Notes: generated by a model from the letters alone, not told the origin. A stretch of DNA of 64,000 nt from Xanthomonas euvesicatoria pv. euvesicatoria (GCF_020880415.1 NZ_JAJIUJ010000103.1:145799-209798), one strand, 5' to 3'; numbered from the stretch's first letter, positions 49,597-59,432 are shown. A program made the numbers and translations.

Positions 49597-50976
49597 ATGG
49601 CTTCCGAAAACTCCATCGCCTCCCTGCCGGCTGCCGATGCCCACACCCTCTCTCGCATCGCCGGGTGCGAGTCTGTCGATCTGTTATTGCCCGACACCAA
49701 CGGCGTGCTGCGCGGCAAGCGGGTGACCGCCGAGGCCCTGGGCAAGGTGTATCGCGAGGGCGTGTGCCTGCCGATGTCGCTGATCGCCACCGACATTACC
49801 GGCAACACGGTGGAAGAAACCGGGCTTGGCTACGCGATCGGCGACGCCGACCGCATCTGCCGGCCGATCGAAGGCTCACTACGCCCGGTGCCCTGGGCGC
49901 CAAGGCCGATGGCGCAACTGCTGCTGGCGATGCATACCCCCGAACGCGCGCTGTTCGAAGTCGCCCCGCGTGCGGTGTTGCAGCGCGTGTTGCAGGGGTT
50001 TGGCGCACTCGGCCTGACCCCGGTCATCGCAGTGGAGCTGGAGTTTTACCTGTTCGACGCCATCGCCGATGCACAGGGGCGCCCGCAGACCCCGCGCGAC
50101 CCGATCACCGGCGAACGCAGCAACAGCACGCAGGTGTATTCGCTGCAGGATCTGGACGACCAGCGTGGTTTCACCGATGCGGTCACCGCCGCTTGCAGAC
50201 AGCAAGGCATTCCGGCCGACACCGCCGTGGCCGAGTACGCTCCCGGCCAGTTCGAAATCAATCTGCACCACCGTGCCGATGCGGTGGCCGCCTGCGACGA
50301 GGCAATTCTGCTCAAGCGCACCATCAAAGCCATTGCGCAGCAGCAGGGCAAGCTGGCCAGCTTCATGGCCAAGCCTTTCCCCGGCCAGGCCGGCAGCGGC
50401 CTGCATCTGCATGTGAGCCTGCTCGATGCCGCCGGGCACAACGTGCTGGCCAGCGCCGCCGACGCGCCTGCGCAGCCGCTACGCCACGCCATCGCCGGGC
50501 TGCAGCGGCATGCGGATGCCTCGCTCCTGATGTTCGCCCCGCATGCCAACAGCTATCGCCGCTTCGTCAGCAACGCGTTCGTGCCACTGGATGCAAGCTG
50601 GGGTTTCAACAACCGCACCGTGGCGCTGCGCATCCCGCACAGCGATGCGCACAACACCCGCATCGAACACCGCATTGCCGGTGCCGATGCCAACCCGTAT
50701 CTGGCCGCTGCAGCCGTGCTGGCCGCGATGCTGGACGGCCTGCGGCAGCCGGCCGAACCCACCGCGGCGATCACCGGCAATGCGTACGCGCAGTCGGTGT
50801 TCACCCCGCGCAGCTGGCAAGGCGCGGTGGATGCGTTCCTCGGCAGCGACTTCATCGCCGAGCAGTTCGGCATGCAGTTCCAGCACGTATTCGGCCAGCA
50901 GAAGCAACGCGAGCTGCTCGACTACCAGGCGCAGGTCCCCGACCTGGATTACGCGCGGTACCTGCGCACCGTGTGA
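49597..50976 (+). CDS. Second glutamine synthetase family protein (probable gamma-glutamyl amine ligase)
   Basis: 459 aa from ATG 49597. GS motifs are present: 'VDLLLPDTNGVLRGKRVTAE', 'AVELEFYLFD', 'GQFEINLHHRAD', 'SGLHLHVSLL', 'HANSYRRF' and 'NNRTVALRIP'. It is only distantly like the other GS-like gene across puuD, so it may act on a different amine (putrescine against spermidine or an aromatic amine). Its TGA overlaps the ATG of the downstream oxidase, which is coupled to it. Confidence 0.88.
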   Translation: MASENSIASLPAADAHTLSRIAGCESVDLLLPDTNGVLRGKRVTAEALGKVYREGVCLPMSLIATDITGNTVEETGLGYAIGDADRICRPIEGSLRPVPWAPRPMAQLLLAMHTPERALFEVAPRAVLQRVLQGFGALGLTPVIAVELEFYLFDAIADAQGRPQTPRDPITGERSNSTQVYSLQDLDDQRGFTDAVTAACRQQGIPADTAVAEYAPGQFEINLHHRADAVAACDEAILLKRTIKAIAQQQGKLASFMAKPFPGQAGSGLHLHVSLLDAAGHNVLASAADAPAQPLRHAIAGLQRHADASLLMFAPHANSYRRFVSNAFVPLDASWGFNNRTVALRIPHSDAHNTRIEHRIAGADANPYLAAAAVLAAMLDGLRQPAEPTAAITGNAYAQSVFTPRSWQGAVDAFLGSDFIAEQFGMQFQHVFGQQKQRELLDYQAQVPDLDYARYLRTV

Positions 50977-52292
50977 TGGCTTCCCCCCACGCGCCACCGC
51001 CGCACAGCGATTCAGCGGGCAATGGGTATCCGGACAGCTGGTACGCACGCAGCACGCCGGGCCTGCCCCAACAACCGCGCCTGCAAGGCGCCGAGCACGC
51101 CGACGTCTGCATTCTCGGCGGTGGCTATACCGGCCTCGCCGCCGCGCTGGCGCTGGCCGAGGCCGGTTACGCCGTCATCGTGCTGGAAGCCCGGCGTGTG
51201 GGCTGGGGCGCGTCCGGGCGCAATGGCGGCCAAGCCATCGTTGGCTATGGGTGCGAGCAGGAAACGCTGGAAGCGCTGGTCGGCAACGACGATGCTCGCC
51301 TGTTGTTCGATTTCTCGCGCGACGGCATGCGCCTGCTGCGGGAGCGCATCGCGCGCCATGCCATCGCCTGCGACTGGCGCGACGGCCACGCGCATGTGCC
51401 GCTGAAGCCGCGTCAGGTGCAGGCGCTGCAACACGGCATCGTGCGCATGGCCGAACGCTACGACTACCCGCTGCAATGGTGGGACCGCGCACGCACCCGC
51501 CAGGTGCTGGACAGCCCGCTGTACCTGGGCGCCATGTTCGACCCTGCCAGCGGCCATCTGCAGCCGCTGGCCTATGCACTGGGCCTGGCGCGGGCCGCGC
51601 TGGCCGCCGGCGTGCGCATCTACGAGGACTCGGCCGTGACCAGGCAGCGGCCCGGCGCGCGCGTGGTGATGCATACCGCCCACGGCAACGTGACTGCCGC
51701 GTTCGGTGTGATCGCCGGCAATGCACTGCTGCGCGGCATCGCCCCGACGCTGGAGCAGCGCATCATGCCGGTCGGCACCTATGTCGGCGCCACGCCGCCG
51801 CTGGGCCAGGCGCGTGCACGCGCCCTGATCGCCAACGACATGGCGGTGGCCGATACCAACTGGGCACTGGATTACTATCGGCTCAGTGCCGATCACCGCC
51901 TGCTGTTCGGTGGGCGCGCCAGTTACTCCTCGCGTCCGCCTGCGGGCTTGCAGCGCCTGATGACCCAGCGCATGCATACGGTATTCCCGCAGCTGCACGA
52001 CGTGCCGCTGGAAACGCTGTGGGGCGGCTACGTGGACATCTCGCGCAACCGTGCGCCGCACTGGGGCCGGCTGGCGCCCAATCTGTACTTCGCACAGGGC
52101 TTTTCCGGACATGGCGTGGCGGCCACCGGCCTGGCCGGCCAGGTCATTGCCGAGGCCATCGCCGGCCAGAGCCGGCGCCTGGACGTGTTCGAACGCATTC
52201 CGCACCGCCCGTTCCCCGGCGGGCGGCGGCTACGGACCCCGCTACTGGTGGCGGCGATGAGCTGGTATCGGCTGCGCGATGCGCTGTGGTGA
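50976..52292 (+). CDS. puuB: FAD-dependent gamma-glutamylputrescine oxidoreductase (PuuB-like)
   Basis: 438 aa. The dinucleotide-binding 'VCILGGGYTGLAAALALAEAG' motif (its GxGxxG-type core being GGGYTG) begins at about residue 48. The DAO family features 'RRVGWGASGRNGGQAIVGYG' and C-terminal 'YFAQGFSGHGVAATGLAGQV' are present. It would oxidise gamma-glutamylputrescine to the aldehyde. With puuA, puuD and the aldehyde dehydrogenase it completes the glutamylated route to GABA and succinate. Confidence 0.92.
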   Translation: MASPHAPPPHSDSAGNGYPDSWYARSTPGLPQQPRLQGAEHADVCILGGGYTGLAAALALAEAGYAVIVLEARRVGWGASGRNGGQAIVGYGCEQETLEALVGNDDARLLFDFSRDGMRLLRERIARHAIACDWRDGHAHVPLKPRQVQALQHGIVRMAERYDYPLQWWDRARTRQVLDSPLYLGAMFDPASGHLQPLAYALGLARAALAAGVRIYEDSAVTRQRPGARVVMHTAHGNVTAAFGVIAGNALLRGIAPTLEQRIMPVGTYVGATPPLGQARARALIANDMAVADTNWALDYYRLSADHRLLFGGRASYSSRPPAGLQRLMTQRMHTVFPQLHDVPLETLWGGYVDISRNRAPHWGRLAPNLYFAQGFSGHGVAATGLAGQVIAEAIAGQSRRLDVFERIPHRPFPGGRRLRTPLLVAAMSWYRLRDALW

Positions 52293-52376
52293 GCGCCACG
52301 CTTTGGAACGTGGTGCTCAAGTTTTGGCGAGCAGGGCCGTTAGCTGACCTGACGGTTCGATCCAGACGGCCAGCCG

Positions 52377-53675
52377 ATGTCCCCAGGTACCCTACATCGC
52401 AATAGTGAAAGTGCAGTTCTGCCGCAGCGCGTGCTGTTGGTGGAGAACTCGCGCACGTTCACCAGCATGCTGCGCGAAGCCATCGAGCAACGCGTGGAAC
52501 TCCCGGTCACGGTCGTCTCGACCCTGGCCGAAGCCGCGCGCGTGCTCGACGAAGAGGACGGCTGGTTCCTGGTCCTCACCGGCCTGGTACTGGTGGACGG
52601 CGACCGCGACAAGGTTGTGGAATTCTTTCTCTCGCGCAAACTGCCCACCGTGGTGGTCAGCGGCGTGTACGACGAAGACCTGCGCCAGCGCGTGCTGCAG
52701 CAGCAGATCATCGATTACGTGCTGAAAAATGCACCGGGCAGCATCGAATACCTGGCATGGCTGGTGCAGCGCCTGGAGCGCAATCGCCGGATCGCCGCCC
52801 TGGTGGTGGACGACTCGCTGTCGGCACGCACCTATGCCGGCGCGCTGCTGTCCATGTACGGCTACCGCGTGGTGCTGGCGGCCGACGGCGCTGCCGGACT
52901 GGACGCCATCGAACGCGACCCCGGCATCCGCCTGACCATCGTCGACCAGGAAATGCCTGGGATGGATGGCGTGGAATTCACCCGCCGGCTGCGCGCGATC
53001 CGCTCGCGTGACAAGGTGGCGGTGATCGGCATTTCCGGCAATAGCGATTCGTCGCTGATTCCGCGTTTCCTGAAGAACGGCGCCAACGACTTCCTGCGCA
53101 AACCCTTCTCGCGCGAAGAATTCTTCTGCCGCGTATCGCAAAACGTGGACCAGTTGGAACTGATCGGCACGCTGCAGGATCTGGCCACCCGCGACTTCCT
53201 CACCGGCCTGCCCAACCGGCGCTACTTTCTGGAACAGAGCCAGCGCGTCATTCCCAAGCTGCTGTTGCAGGACCAGACGGTGACCGCGGCGATGGTGGAT
53301 ATCGACCATTTCAAGCACATCAACGACACCTGGGGCCACGAAGCCGGCGACCAGGCATTGCGTGCCGTGGCCGCTTCGGTGTCCGGGCATGCGCGGCCGC
53401 AAGACCTGGTCGCACGCTTCGGCGGCGAAGAGTTCTGCCTGCTGGTGCCCGGGCTGGATGCGGCCAATGCCACCAGCTATTTCGAAACCCTGCGCGAACG
53501 CATCAGCGCCTTGCGCGTGCGCGTGGGAGACGAGACGTTGAGCATGACGGTGAGCATCGGCGTATGCATCGCCAGCGAAAGCGACCAATCGCTGCATTAC
53601 CTGCTGAACGAAGCGGACAAGCACCTGTATCTGGCCAAGGCCGGCGGCCGTAACCAGGTGCGTCTGGCAAGCTGA
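52377..53675 (+). CDS. REC-REC-GGDEF diguanylate cyclase
   Basis: 432 aa. A first receiver-like domain (about 17-135) lacks the phosphoacceptor: the expected Asp is Gly in 'WFLVLTGLVL'. The second receiver (about 140-258) is intact, with D145/D146 and phosphoacceptor D190 in 'IVDQEMPGMDG'. The C-terminal GGDEF domain has the active GGEEF (349-353) and an inhibitory I-site RPQD (340-343) at the correct distance. It should make cyclic-di-GMP under phosphorylation control with product feedback. It is followed by a bacteriohemerythrin gene. Confidence 0.95.
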   Translation: MSPGTLHRNSESAVLPQRVLLVENSRTFTSMLREAIEQRVELPVTVVSTLAEAARVLDEEDGWFLVLTGLVLVDGDRDKVVEFFLSRKLPTVVVSGVYDEDLRQRVLQQQIIDYVLKNAPGSIEYLAWLVQRLERNRRIAALVVDDSLSARTYAGALLSMYGYRVVLAADGAAGLDAIERDPGIRLTIVDQEMPGMDGVEFTRRLRAIRSRDKVAVIGISGNSDSSLIPRFLKNGANDFLRKPFSREEFFCRVSQNVDQLELIGTLQDLATRDFLTGLPNRRYFLEQSQRVIPKLLLQDQTVTAAMVDIDHFKHINDTWGHEAGDQALRAVAASVSGHARPQDLVARFGGEEFCLLVPGLDAANATSYFETLRERISALRVRVGDETLSMTVSIGVCIASESDQSLHYLLNEADKHLYLAKAGGRNQVRLAS

Positions 53676-53804
53676 TCCAGCGTCGCCTGCAGGCCCAAGC
53701 GGCGCGTGCGGATGACGCGCCTGCCGACATGCCTTGATCCAGATCAACGCACTGCCGGCGCGCGCGGCTTACCGTATGCCCATCGCATTGGGCAAGGTAC
53801 TTCG

Positions 53805-54266
53805 ATGGCACTGCTGGTCTGGCAGGACGACCTCAACACCGGGATCGAGGTCATCGATCATCAACACCGGCGCATTGTGGACATGATCAATCAGCTGCAT
53901 GTTGCGCAGACCAGTCTGCAGCAACTGGCAGTGGCGGAGGTGATCGACGAACTGATCGATTACACGCTCTCGCACTTCGCCTTCGAAGAAGAACTGATGC
54001 AGGAAGCCGGCTATCCCTTCAGCCAGGCCCACCAGCGCGTGCATGCGGTGTTCGGGAAGCGTGTCGGCGAATACCGCCTGCGCTTCCAGGCCGGCGAAGA
54101 CGTCAGCGACGAACTGCGCAACATGCTCTCACGCTGGCTGTTCAACCATATTCGCGGTGACGATCAGGCCTACGCACCGCAGGTGATCGCACACCTGGAC
54201 CGGTTTTCGCGCACCCATCAGCATGGTGGCTGGCTGGGCCGCACGCTCAAGCGGATCTTCGGCTAG
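53805..54266 (+). CDS. Bacteriohemerythrin
   Basis: 153 aa from ATG 53805. A four-helix bundle with the di-iron ligands: '[19 protein letters not shown]', '[16 protein letters not shown]', '[11 protein letters not shown]' and '[13 protein letters not shown]'. It binds O2 or senses oxygen or iron. Lying 130 bp after a diguanylate cyclase gene, it may feed oxygen status into c-di-GMP control, though it is not fused to it. The next 116 bp separate it from a convergent transporter gene. Confidence 0.94.
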   Translation: MALLVWQDDLNTGIEVIDHQHRRIVDMINQLHVAQTSLQQLAVAEVIDELIDYTLSHFAFEEELMQEAGYPFSQAHQRVHAVFGKRVGEYRLRFQAGEDVSDELRNMLSRWLFNHIRGDDQAYAPQVIAHLDRFSRTHQHGGWLGRTLKRIFG

Positions 54267-54382
54267 CAGCCAGATCAACGCCTCGGCTCTGCAGCAGCGC
54301 ACCGAAGCGCGCGCCATCGCGTCATCGTGGGCCGCCGCGTTGCTGCACGATCGCAGACTCCATCAACCGTTGCGATCTGCGC

Positions 54383-55663
54383 TCAGCGACGCCAGCGCCG
54401 CGCCACGACCAGCGCCATCAGGCTCAGCACGGCCGCCCCGCCCAGGTAATACCCTACCGATTGCACGCCGTAACTGGCCGCCAGTTGCGTGGCCACGTAG
54501 GGCGCCGGCGCCGCGCCCAGGATGCTGGCCAGATTGAACGACAGCGATGCGCCGGTGTAGCGCACCTCGGTGGGATACAGCTCGGCCAGCAACGTGCCGC
54601 AGGGACCATAGGTCAGGCCCATGAAGAAAAATCCCAGCGACAGGAACGCCAGCACCTGCAACGGGTGACTGGCCTGAAACAGCGGCGCAAACGCCAGGCC
54701 GAATGCCACGATGGCGATGCTGGCCAGCATCATCGCCAGCGGCGCGCCGTGCCGGTCGCCAAACTTGGCCGACAGCGGAATGCCGAGCGCAAAAAACACG
54801 ATGCCGGCCATCTGCAACAACAGGAATTGTTCCTTGTCGTAGCCCAGCGTCTTGGTGCCATAGCCGAGCGCGAACACCGTCATCAGATAAAACAGCACGA
54901 AGGTGGCGAACGCGCCCAGCGTGCCGACGATCAGCGCCGGCCAATGCTGCGCGACCACGGTGCCCAGCGGCAGCCTGACACGCGTCTTGCGGTCCAGCGT
55001 CTTCTGGAAATCGGGCGTCTCGGTGATGCTCAGGCGCACCCACAGCCCCGTCAGGACCAGCAGCGCACTGGCCAAAAACGGCACGCGCCATCCCCACCGC
55101 ATGAACTGCGCATCGTCCAGCACTGCGCCCATGCCCAGAAAGGTGCCGGTGGACAACAAGAACCCCAGCGGCGCGCCCAGTTGCGGAAACATGCCGTACC
55201 ACACCCGCTTGCCCGGCGGCGCGTTCTCGGTGGCCAGCAGCACCGCCCCGCCCCACTCGCCGCCCAGGCCCAACCCCTGGCCGAAGCGGCATAACGCCAG
55301 CAACGCAGGCGCAAACACGCCGATCTGCGCGTAACTGGGCAGCAGGCCGATGGCCACGGTGGACAAACCCATCGTCAGCAGCGCTGCCACCAGCGTGGCC
55401 TTGCGCCCTACCCGGTCGCCGAAGTGACCGAACACCGCCGAGCCCACCGGCCGCGCGACAAACGCGACCGCAAAGGTCGCCAACGACTGCAACATCGCCG
55501 CACTGCCATCGCCGGCGGGAAAGAACAGCGTGGGAAATACCAGCACTGCGGCGGTGGCGTAGATATAGAAATCGAAGAACTCGATGGTGGTGCCGATCAG
55601 GCTGGCGAACAGCACGCGCCCATGTGAATTGTTGGGTGCGGCAAGCGGCGCAGCGGCAGTCAT
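54383..55663 (-). CDS. MHS-family MFS metabolite:proton symporter
   Basis: 426 aa from ATG 55663. Twelve predicted membrane helices with the MHS signatures 'GTTIEFFDFYIYATAA', 'FGHFGDRVGRKATLV' and 'CRFGQGLGLGGEWGGAVLLA'. The family takes up carboxylates or betaines such as shikimate, citrate, proline or alpha-ketoglutarate. The substrate cannot be fixed from the sequence. The 304 bp upstream to 55967 hold only its presumed promoter and the 3' end of the formate-type operon. Confidence 0.9.
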   Translation of the reverse strand: MTAAAPLAAPNNSHGRVLFASLIGTTIEFFDFYIYATAAVLVFPTLFFPAGDGSAAMLQSLATFAVAFVARPVGSAVFGHFGDRVGRKATLVAALLTMGLSTVAIGLLPSYAQIGVFAPALLALCRFGQGLGLGGEWGGAVLLATENAPPGKRVWYGMFPQLGAPLGFLLSTGTFLGMGAVLDDAQFMRWGWRVPFLASALLVLTGLWVRLSITETPDFQKTLDRKTRVRLPLGTVVAQHWPALIVGTLGAFATFVLFYLMTVFALGYGTKTLGYDKEQFLLLQMAGIVFFALGIPLSAKFGDRHGAPLAMMLASIAIVAFGLAFAPLFQASHPLQVLAFLSLGFFFMGLTYGPCGTLLAELYPTEVRYTGASLSFNLASILGAAPAPYVATQLAASYGVQSVGYYLGGAAVLSLMALVVARRWRR

Positions 55664-55967
55664 GGTTGATCGGCATCCGGGAAGCAAGACGGCCGATTCT
55701 GGCAGATCGCGGCACTGCTTTGCGCACAGGAGAGGTGTCCGGCAACGCGTAGCCGGAGATCGTCAACTGCTCAGCCTGCAAGGTGCGAGGTCTTCGCGTT
55801 TGCTGCAGGCCCTTGCGCGCCCACCATCGCAGGACACGCCGCAGGTACGCACTTGTAGGCTCCGTGGCGGGCACCCATGCCGCCAAGGGTCCCGCGACGA
55901 TGGGCCGGCAAGGGCCAGTTGAGTTGGTCGGTCTGCAGAGCTTTCAATCAATCAGCGAGAAGCTCGC

Positions 55968-56276
55968 TCAACTGCCCTGCAACGTTTGCGCAGCTGATCG
56001 CTGCGCATGCTCGGCCAAACCAACCGGCGTCAGTACTGCAAACTGCCGCTCGCCGCGATCTTCCACGCGCACCCAATCCGGACCCGGCTGGCCGTCCAGG
56101 TTCGCCGTCCCCAACCAGGCGAGCGTGCGCAGCAGCACGCTCATGCGCACGCCCAGGTGCTTGCATAGCCGGGCCAGCGACACGCCACCGGGCGCGTCGG
56201 CAAGCGCATGCAGCAGCTGCACGGTGAGCTGTGGATCAGCGGACAAGCACCGCTCCGATATCGCGCGGCGCCGCAT
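55968..56276 (-). CDS. Small winged-helix-like protein
   Basis: 102 aa if the ATG at 56276 is used; it overlaps the end of the oxidoreductase gene by 41 bp. The sequence 'QLTVQLLHALADAPGGVSLA', 'RLCKHLGVRMSVLLRTLAWL' reads as a winged HTH, with a C-terminal beta strand pair ('WVRVEDRGERQFAVLTPVGL'). It is the last gene of the OFA-fdhD-oxidoreductase operon and may regulate it. The family was not recognised with confidence. Confidence 0.6.
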   Translation of the reverse strand: MRRRAISERCLSADPQLTVQLLHALADAPGGVSLARLCKHLGVRMSVLLRTLAWLGTANLDGQPGPDWVRVEDRGERQFAVLTPVGLAEHAQRSAAQTLQGS

Positions 56277-58584
56277 TGGCGGTTTCGGCGCGGTGCGGCA
56301 GCACGATGACCGGAATCGACTTGGAGGTCGGCGTACGCGCCTCGTCGGCGAAACTGGACAACGGCACCAGCGCATTGGTTTCCGGGTAGTACGCGGCCAG
56401 GCAGCCACGCGGGATGTTGTAGTCCACCAACAGGAAACGCCGCGCCTCGCGGCGCACGCCGTCCTCGCACAGGCTTTCCAGGTCCACCCAATCGCCCGCC
56501 TTCATGTTCAACGCCGCGATATCCGCCCCATTGATGAACAGCACGCGGCGCTCGCCGAACACACCGCGATAGCGGTCGTCCAACCCATAGATGGTGGTGT
56601 TGTACTGATCGTGCGAACGCGTGGTGGCCAGCGTAAACACCATCTGCTCGGCGTGGCTGCGGCGCGCTCGGTGGATGGGATTGTCGGTGGGCACCGCATG
56701 CGGCTTGAACACCGCACGCTGCTCAGGTGTGACCCAGTTGCGGTCGCGCGCGGTATTGGACAAACGGAACCCACCCGGCGTACGCACGCGTTCGTTGAAC
56801 CCGGCAAAGTCCGGAAACACCTGCGCGATGAGATCGCGCACGCGGTCGTAATCGCCCACCAGCCAGCGCCAGCGGATCGCGCTGCGTGCGCCCAGCGTGG
56901 CTTCGGCCATGCGCGCCACGATCGCCGGTTCCGACAGCAGGTCCGGCGAGGCCGGCGGATTGATGCCGGCCGACAGGTGCACCATGCTCATCGAATCTTC
57001 CACCGTCACGCCTTGTGCGCCGGCATCCTGGATGTCGATCTCGGTGCGCCCAAGACACGGCAGGATCAACGCATCGCGCCCATGCACCAGGTGGCTGCGA
57101 TTGAGCTTGGTGGTGACATGCACGGTCAATTCGCAGTTGCGCAACGCGCGGTGCGTGGCATCGGTATCCGGCGTGGCGGCAGCAAAATTGCCGCCCATCG
57201 CGAAGAACACCTTGCCCCGCCCATCCAGCATCGCCTCGATCGCACCCACGGTATCGAACCCGTCTGCGCGCGGGGGCGCGAAACCGAACACCGATTGCAG
57301 CTTGTCCAGGAACGCGGCCGGCGGCTTTTCATAGATCATCATCGTGCGGTCGCCCTGCACGTTGCTGTGCCCGCGCACCGGGCAGACGCCCGCGCCGGGC
57401 CGGCCCAGGTTGCCGCGCAGCAGCAGCAGGTTGGTGATCATGTGGATGGTCGCCACCGAATGCTTGTGCTGGGTGATGCCCATGCCCCAGCAGGCAATCA
57501 CGCGCTCGGCATTGAGATAGATCTCGCCGGCCTTGCGCAGCGCGGTTTCGTCCAGCCCGGATTCTTCGACGATGGTGTCCCAGCGCTCCGCGTGCACGTC
57601 GGCAGCGAACGCCTCGAAATTGGCGGTGTGCGCCTGGATGAACTCCAGGTCCAGCAAGCGCGGCGTGCCATCGCGCTGCGCCTGCGCATCGCGCTCCAGC
57701 ACGTGCTTGATGATGCCCTTCACCGCAGCCAGGTCGCCGCCGATCTTGAGCTGGAAATAATCCGAAGCGATGCGCGTGGAGCCGTTGTGCAACATCTCCA
57801 GCTTGTCCTGCGGGTCGGCGAACTTTTCCAGCCCGCGCTCGCGCAGCGGGTTGAACGCCGCAATCGCCGCACCGCGCTTGGAGGCCTGACGCAACTCGCC
57901 CAGCATGCGCGGATGATTGGTGCCCGGGTTCTGCCCGAAGATGAAGATGGCGTCGGCCAGCTCGAAATCGTGCAGCGACACCGTGCCCTTGCCCACGCCG
58001 ATCTGCGACCGCAGCGCGGTGCCGGAGGGCTCATGGCACATGTTGGAGCAATCGGGGAAATTGTTGGTGCCGAACTCGCGCACGAACAACTGATACAGGA
58101 ACGCTGCCTCGTTGCTGGTGCGCCCGGAGGTGTAGAAGATCGCCTCATCCGGCGTTGCCAGGCCATTGAGATGCCGCGCGATCTGCGCAAAGGCATCGTC
58201 CCAGCTCACCGGCACGTAGTGGTCGGTCGCAGCGTCGTAGCGCATCGGGTGGGTCAGGCGACCCTGCCCTTCCAACCAGTAATCGCTGTATTGCGACAGC
58301 AGGCTGACGGTGTGCGAAGCGAACAGCTCCGGCCCGGCGCGACGTGCGGTGGACTCGGCCGCCACGGCCTTGGCGCCGTTTTCGCAGAATTCGAACGTGG
58401 ACGTGTGGTCGCGATCCGGCCAGGCACAACCGGGGCAGTCGAAACCGTCCGGCTGGTTGGCGTGCAGCAGCGTCTTGGCGCCCTGCACGGCGATGTCCTG
58501 TTCCATCAGGTGCTTGGCCACCGAGCGCAATGCGCCCCAGCCGCCCGCGGGATTGTCGTATTGCTTGATGGTTTTCTTGCTCAT
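56236..58584 (-). CDS. FdhF/YdeP-type molybdopterin oxidoreductase
   Basis: 782 aa from ATG 58584, overlapping the fdhD stop (ATGA). The N-terminus has 'DGFDCPGCAWPD' (C50, C53), and 'NFPDCSNMCHEPSG' supplies further Cys; 'FGQNPGTNHPRMLGELRQAS' and the C-terminal molydopterin dinucleotide-binding domain ('LATTRSHDQYNTTIYGLDDR') are typical. This is the YdeP subgroup, which lacks the classical N-terminal CxxCxxxC 4Fe-4S set, and no selenocysteine TGA is present. Formate or another small substrate is possible; fdhD and the OFA transporter next to it favour formate. Confidence 0.92.
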   Translation of the reverse strand: MSKKTIKQYDNPAGGWGALRSVAKHLMEQDIAVQGAKTLLHANQPDGFDCPGCAWPDRDHTSTFEFCENGAKAVAAESTARRAGPELFASHTVSLLSQYSDYWLEGQGRLTHPMRYDAATDHYVPVSWDDAFAQIARHLNGLATPDEAIFYTSGRTSNEAAFLYQLFVREFGTNNFPDCSNMCHEPSGTALRSQIGVGKGTVSLHDFELADAIFIFGQNPGTNHPRMLGELRQASKRGAAIAAFNPLRERGLEKFADPQDKLEMLHNGSTRIASDYFQLKIGGDLAAVKGIIKHVLERDAQAQRDGTPRLLDLEFIQAHTANFEAFAADVHAERWDTIVEESGLDETALRKAGEIYLNAERVIACWGMGITQHKHSVATIHMITNLLLLRGNLGRPGAGVCPVRGHSNVQGDRTMMIYEKPPAAFLDKLQSVFGFAPPRADGFDTVGAIEAMLDGRGKVFFAMGGNFAAATPDTDATHRALRNCELTVHVTTKLNRSHLVHGRDALILPCLGRTEIDIQDAGAQGVTVEDSMSMVHLSAGINPPASPDLLSEPAIVARMAEATLGARSAIRWRWLVGDYDRVRDLIAQVFPDFAGFNERVRTPGGFRLSNTARDRNWVTPEQRAVFKPHAVPTDNPIHRARRSHAEQMVFTLATTRSHDQYNTTIYGLDDRYRGVFGERRVLFINGADIAALNMKAGDWVDLESLCEDGVRREARRFLLVDYNIPRGCLAAYYPETNALVPLSSFADEARTPTSKSIPVIVLPHRAETANAAPRDIGAVLVR

Positions 58585-59426
58585 GCGGGCTCTCCCACCG
58601 CAACGCCCAGATCCAGGCGCTGCGGATGGCTGTAAACGACACAATCGTGATCGCGGGCAAACCCGATCAGGGTCAGTCCCGCACTCTCGGCCAGGCTGAT
58701 CGCCAGCGCAGTTGGCGCCGAAATCGCTGCGAGCAGCGGAATTCGGGCCTGCGCGGCTTTCATGGCCATTTCGTAACTGGCGCGGCTGGTGACCACCGCG
58801 AACCCGTGCGATGCATCGATGCGCGCGCGCGCCAATGCACCGATCAATTTATCCAACGCGTTATGCCGGCCCACGTCTTCGCGGACCAGCTGCACATTGC
58901 CCTGCGCATCGGCCCAAGCAGCCGCGTGCACGGCGCCGGTCTGCGCGGCGATGGGCTGCCGTGCATGCAGCGCATCCAGCGCATGCGCCAAGGCATCCAC
59001 GTCGATCTGCAGCGACGAGTGCAGCACCGGCGGCACACGCAGCACCGCTTCGATGGACTCGTTGCCGCACACCCCGCAACCGCTGCGCCCGTCCAGATTG
59101 CGCCGCCGTTGGTCCAACGCGGCTGCGCGCTCGGGCGGGATTTCTATTTGCAGCGAAGCGCCTTCCAGAAACGTCTCCACCGCGATCACGCGCAAGTCCT
59201 GCGCGTGATCGACGATGCCTTCGCTCAACGAGAACCCCAGTGCGAAATCCTCCAGGTCCTCCGGCGTGGCCATCATCACCGCGAACGGCACGCCGTTGTA
59301 GATGAAGGCGACCGGCATTTCGGCCGCCACCATGTCCTGCACCGTGGCGCTGCGGCCGCCTCGATGGCGACGGACCGTGCGTACCACACTGCCCGGACGC
59401 ACGGAGCGGGAAGACGGACTGGTCAT
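58581..59426 (-). CDS. fdhD: FdhD sulfurtransferase for molybdenum cofactor
   Basis: 281 aa with the essential CGVCG motif (117-121) that carries sulfur from IscS to the bis-MGD cofactor, plus 'VREDVGRHNALDKLIGAL' and 'VVTSRASYEMAMKAA'. FdhD is required for activity of formate dehydrogenases. Its ATGA overlap with the downstream oxidoreductase shows coupled translation. Confidence 0.96.
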   Translation of the reverse strand: MTSPSSRSVRPGSVVRTVRRHRGGRSATVQDMVAAEMPVAFIYNGVPFAVMMATPEDLEDFALGFSLSEGIVDHAQDLRVIAVETFLEGASLQIEIPPERAAALDQRRRNLDGRSGCGVCGNESIEAVLRVPPVLHSSLQIDVDALAHALDALHARQPIAAQTGAVHAAAWADAQGNVQLVREDVGRHNALDKLIGALARARIDASHGFAVVTSRASYEMAMKAAQARIPLLAAISAPTALAISLAESAGLTLIGFARDHDCVVYSHPQRLDLGVAVGEPA

Positions 59427-59432
59427 CTCACC

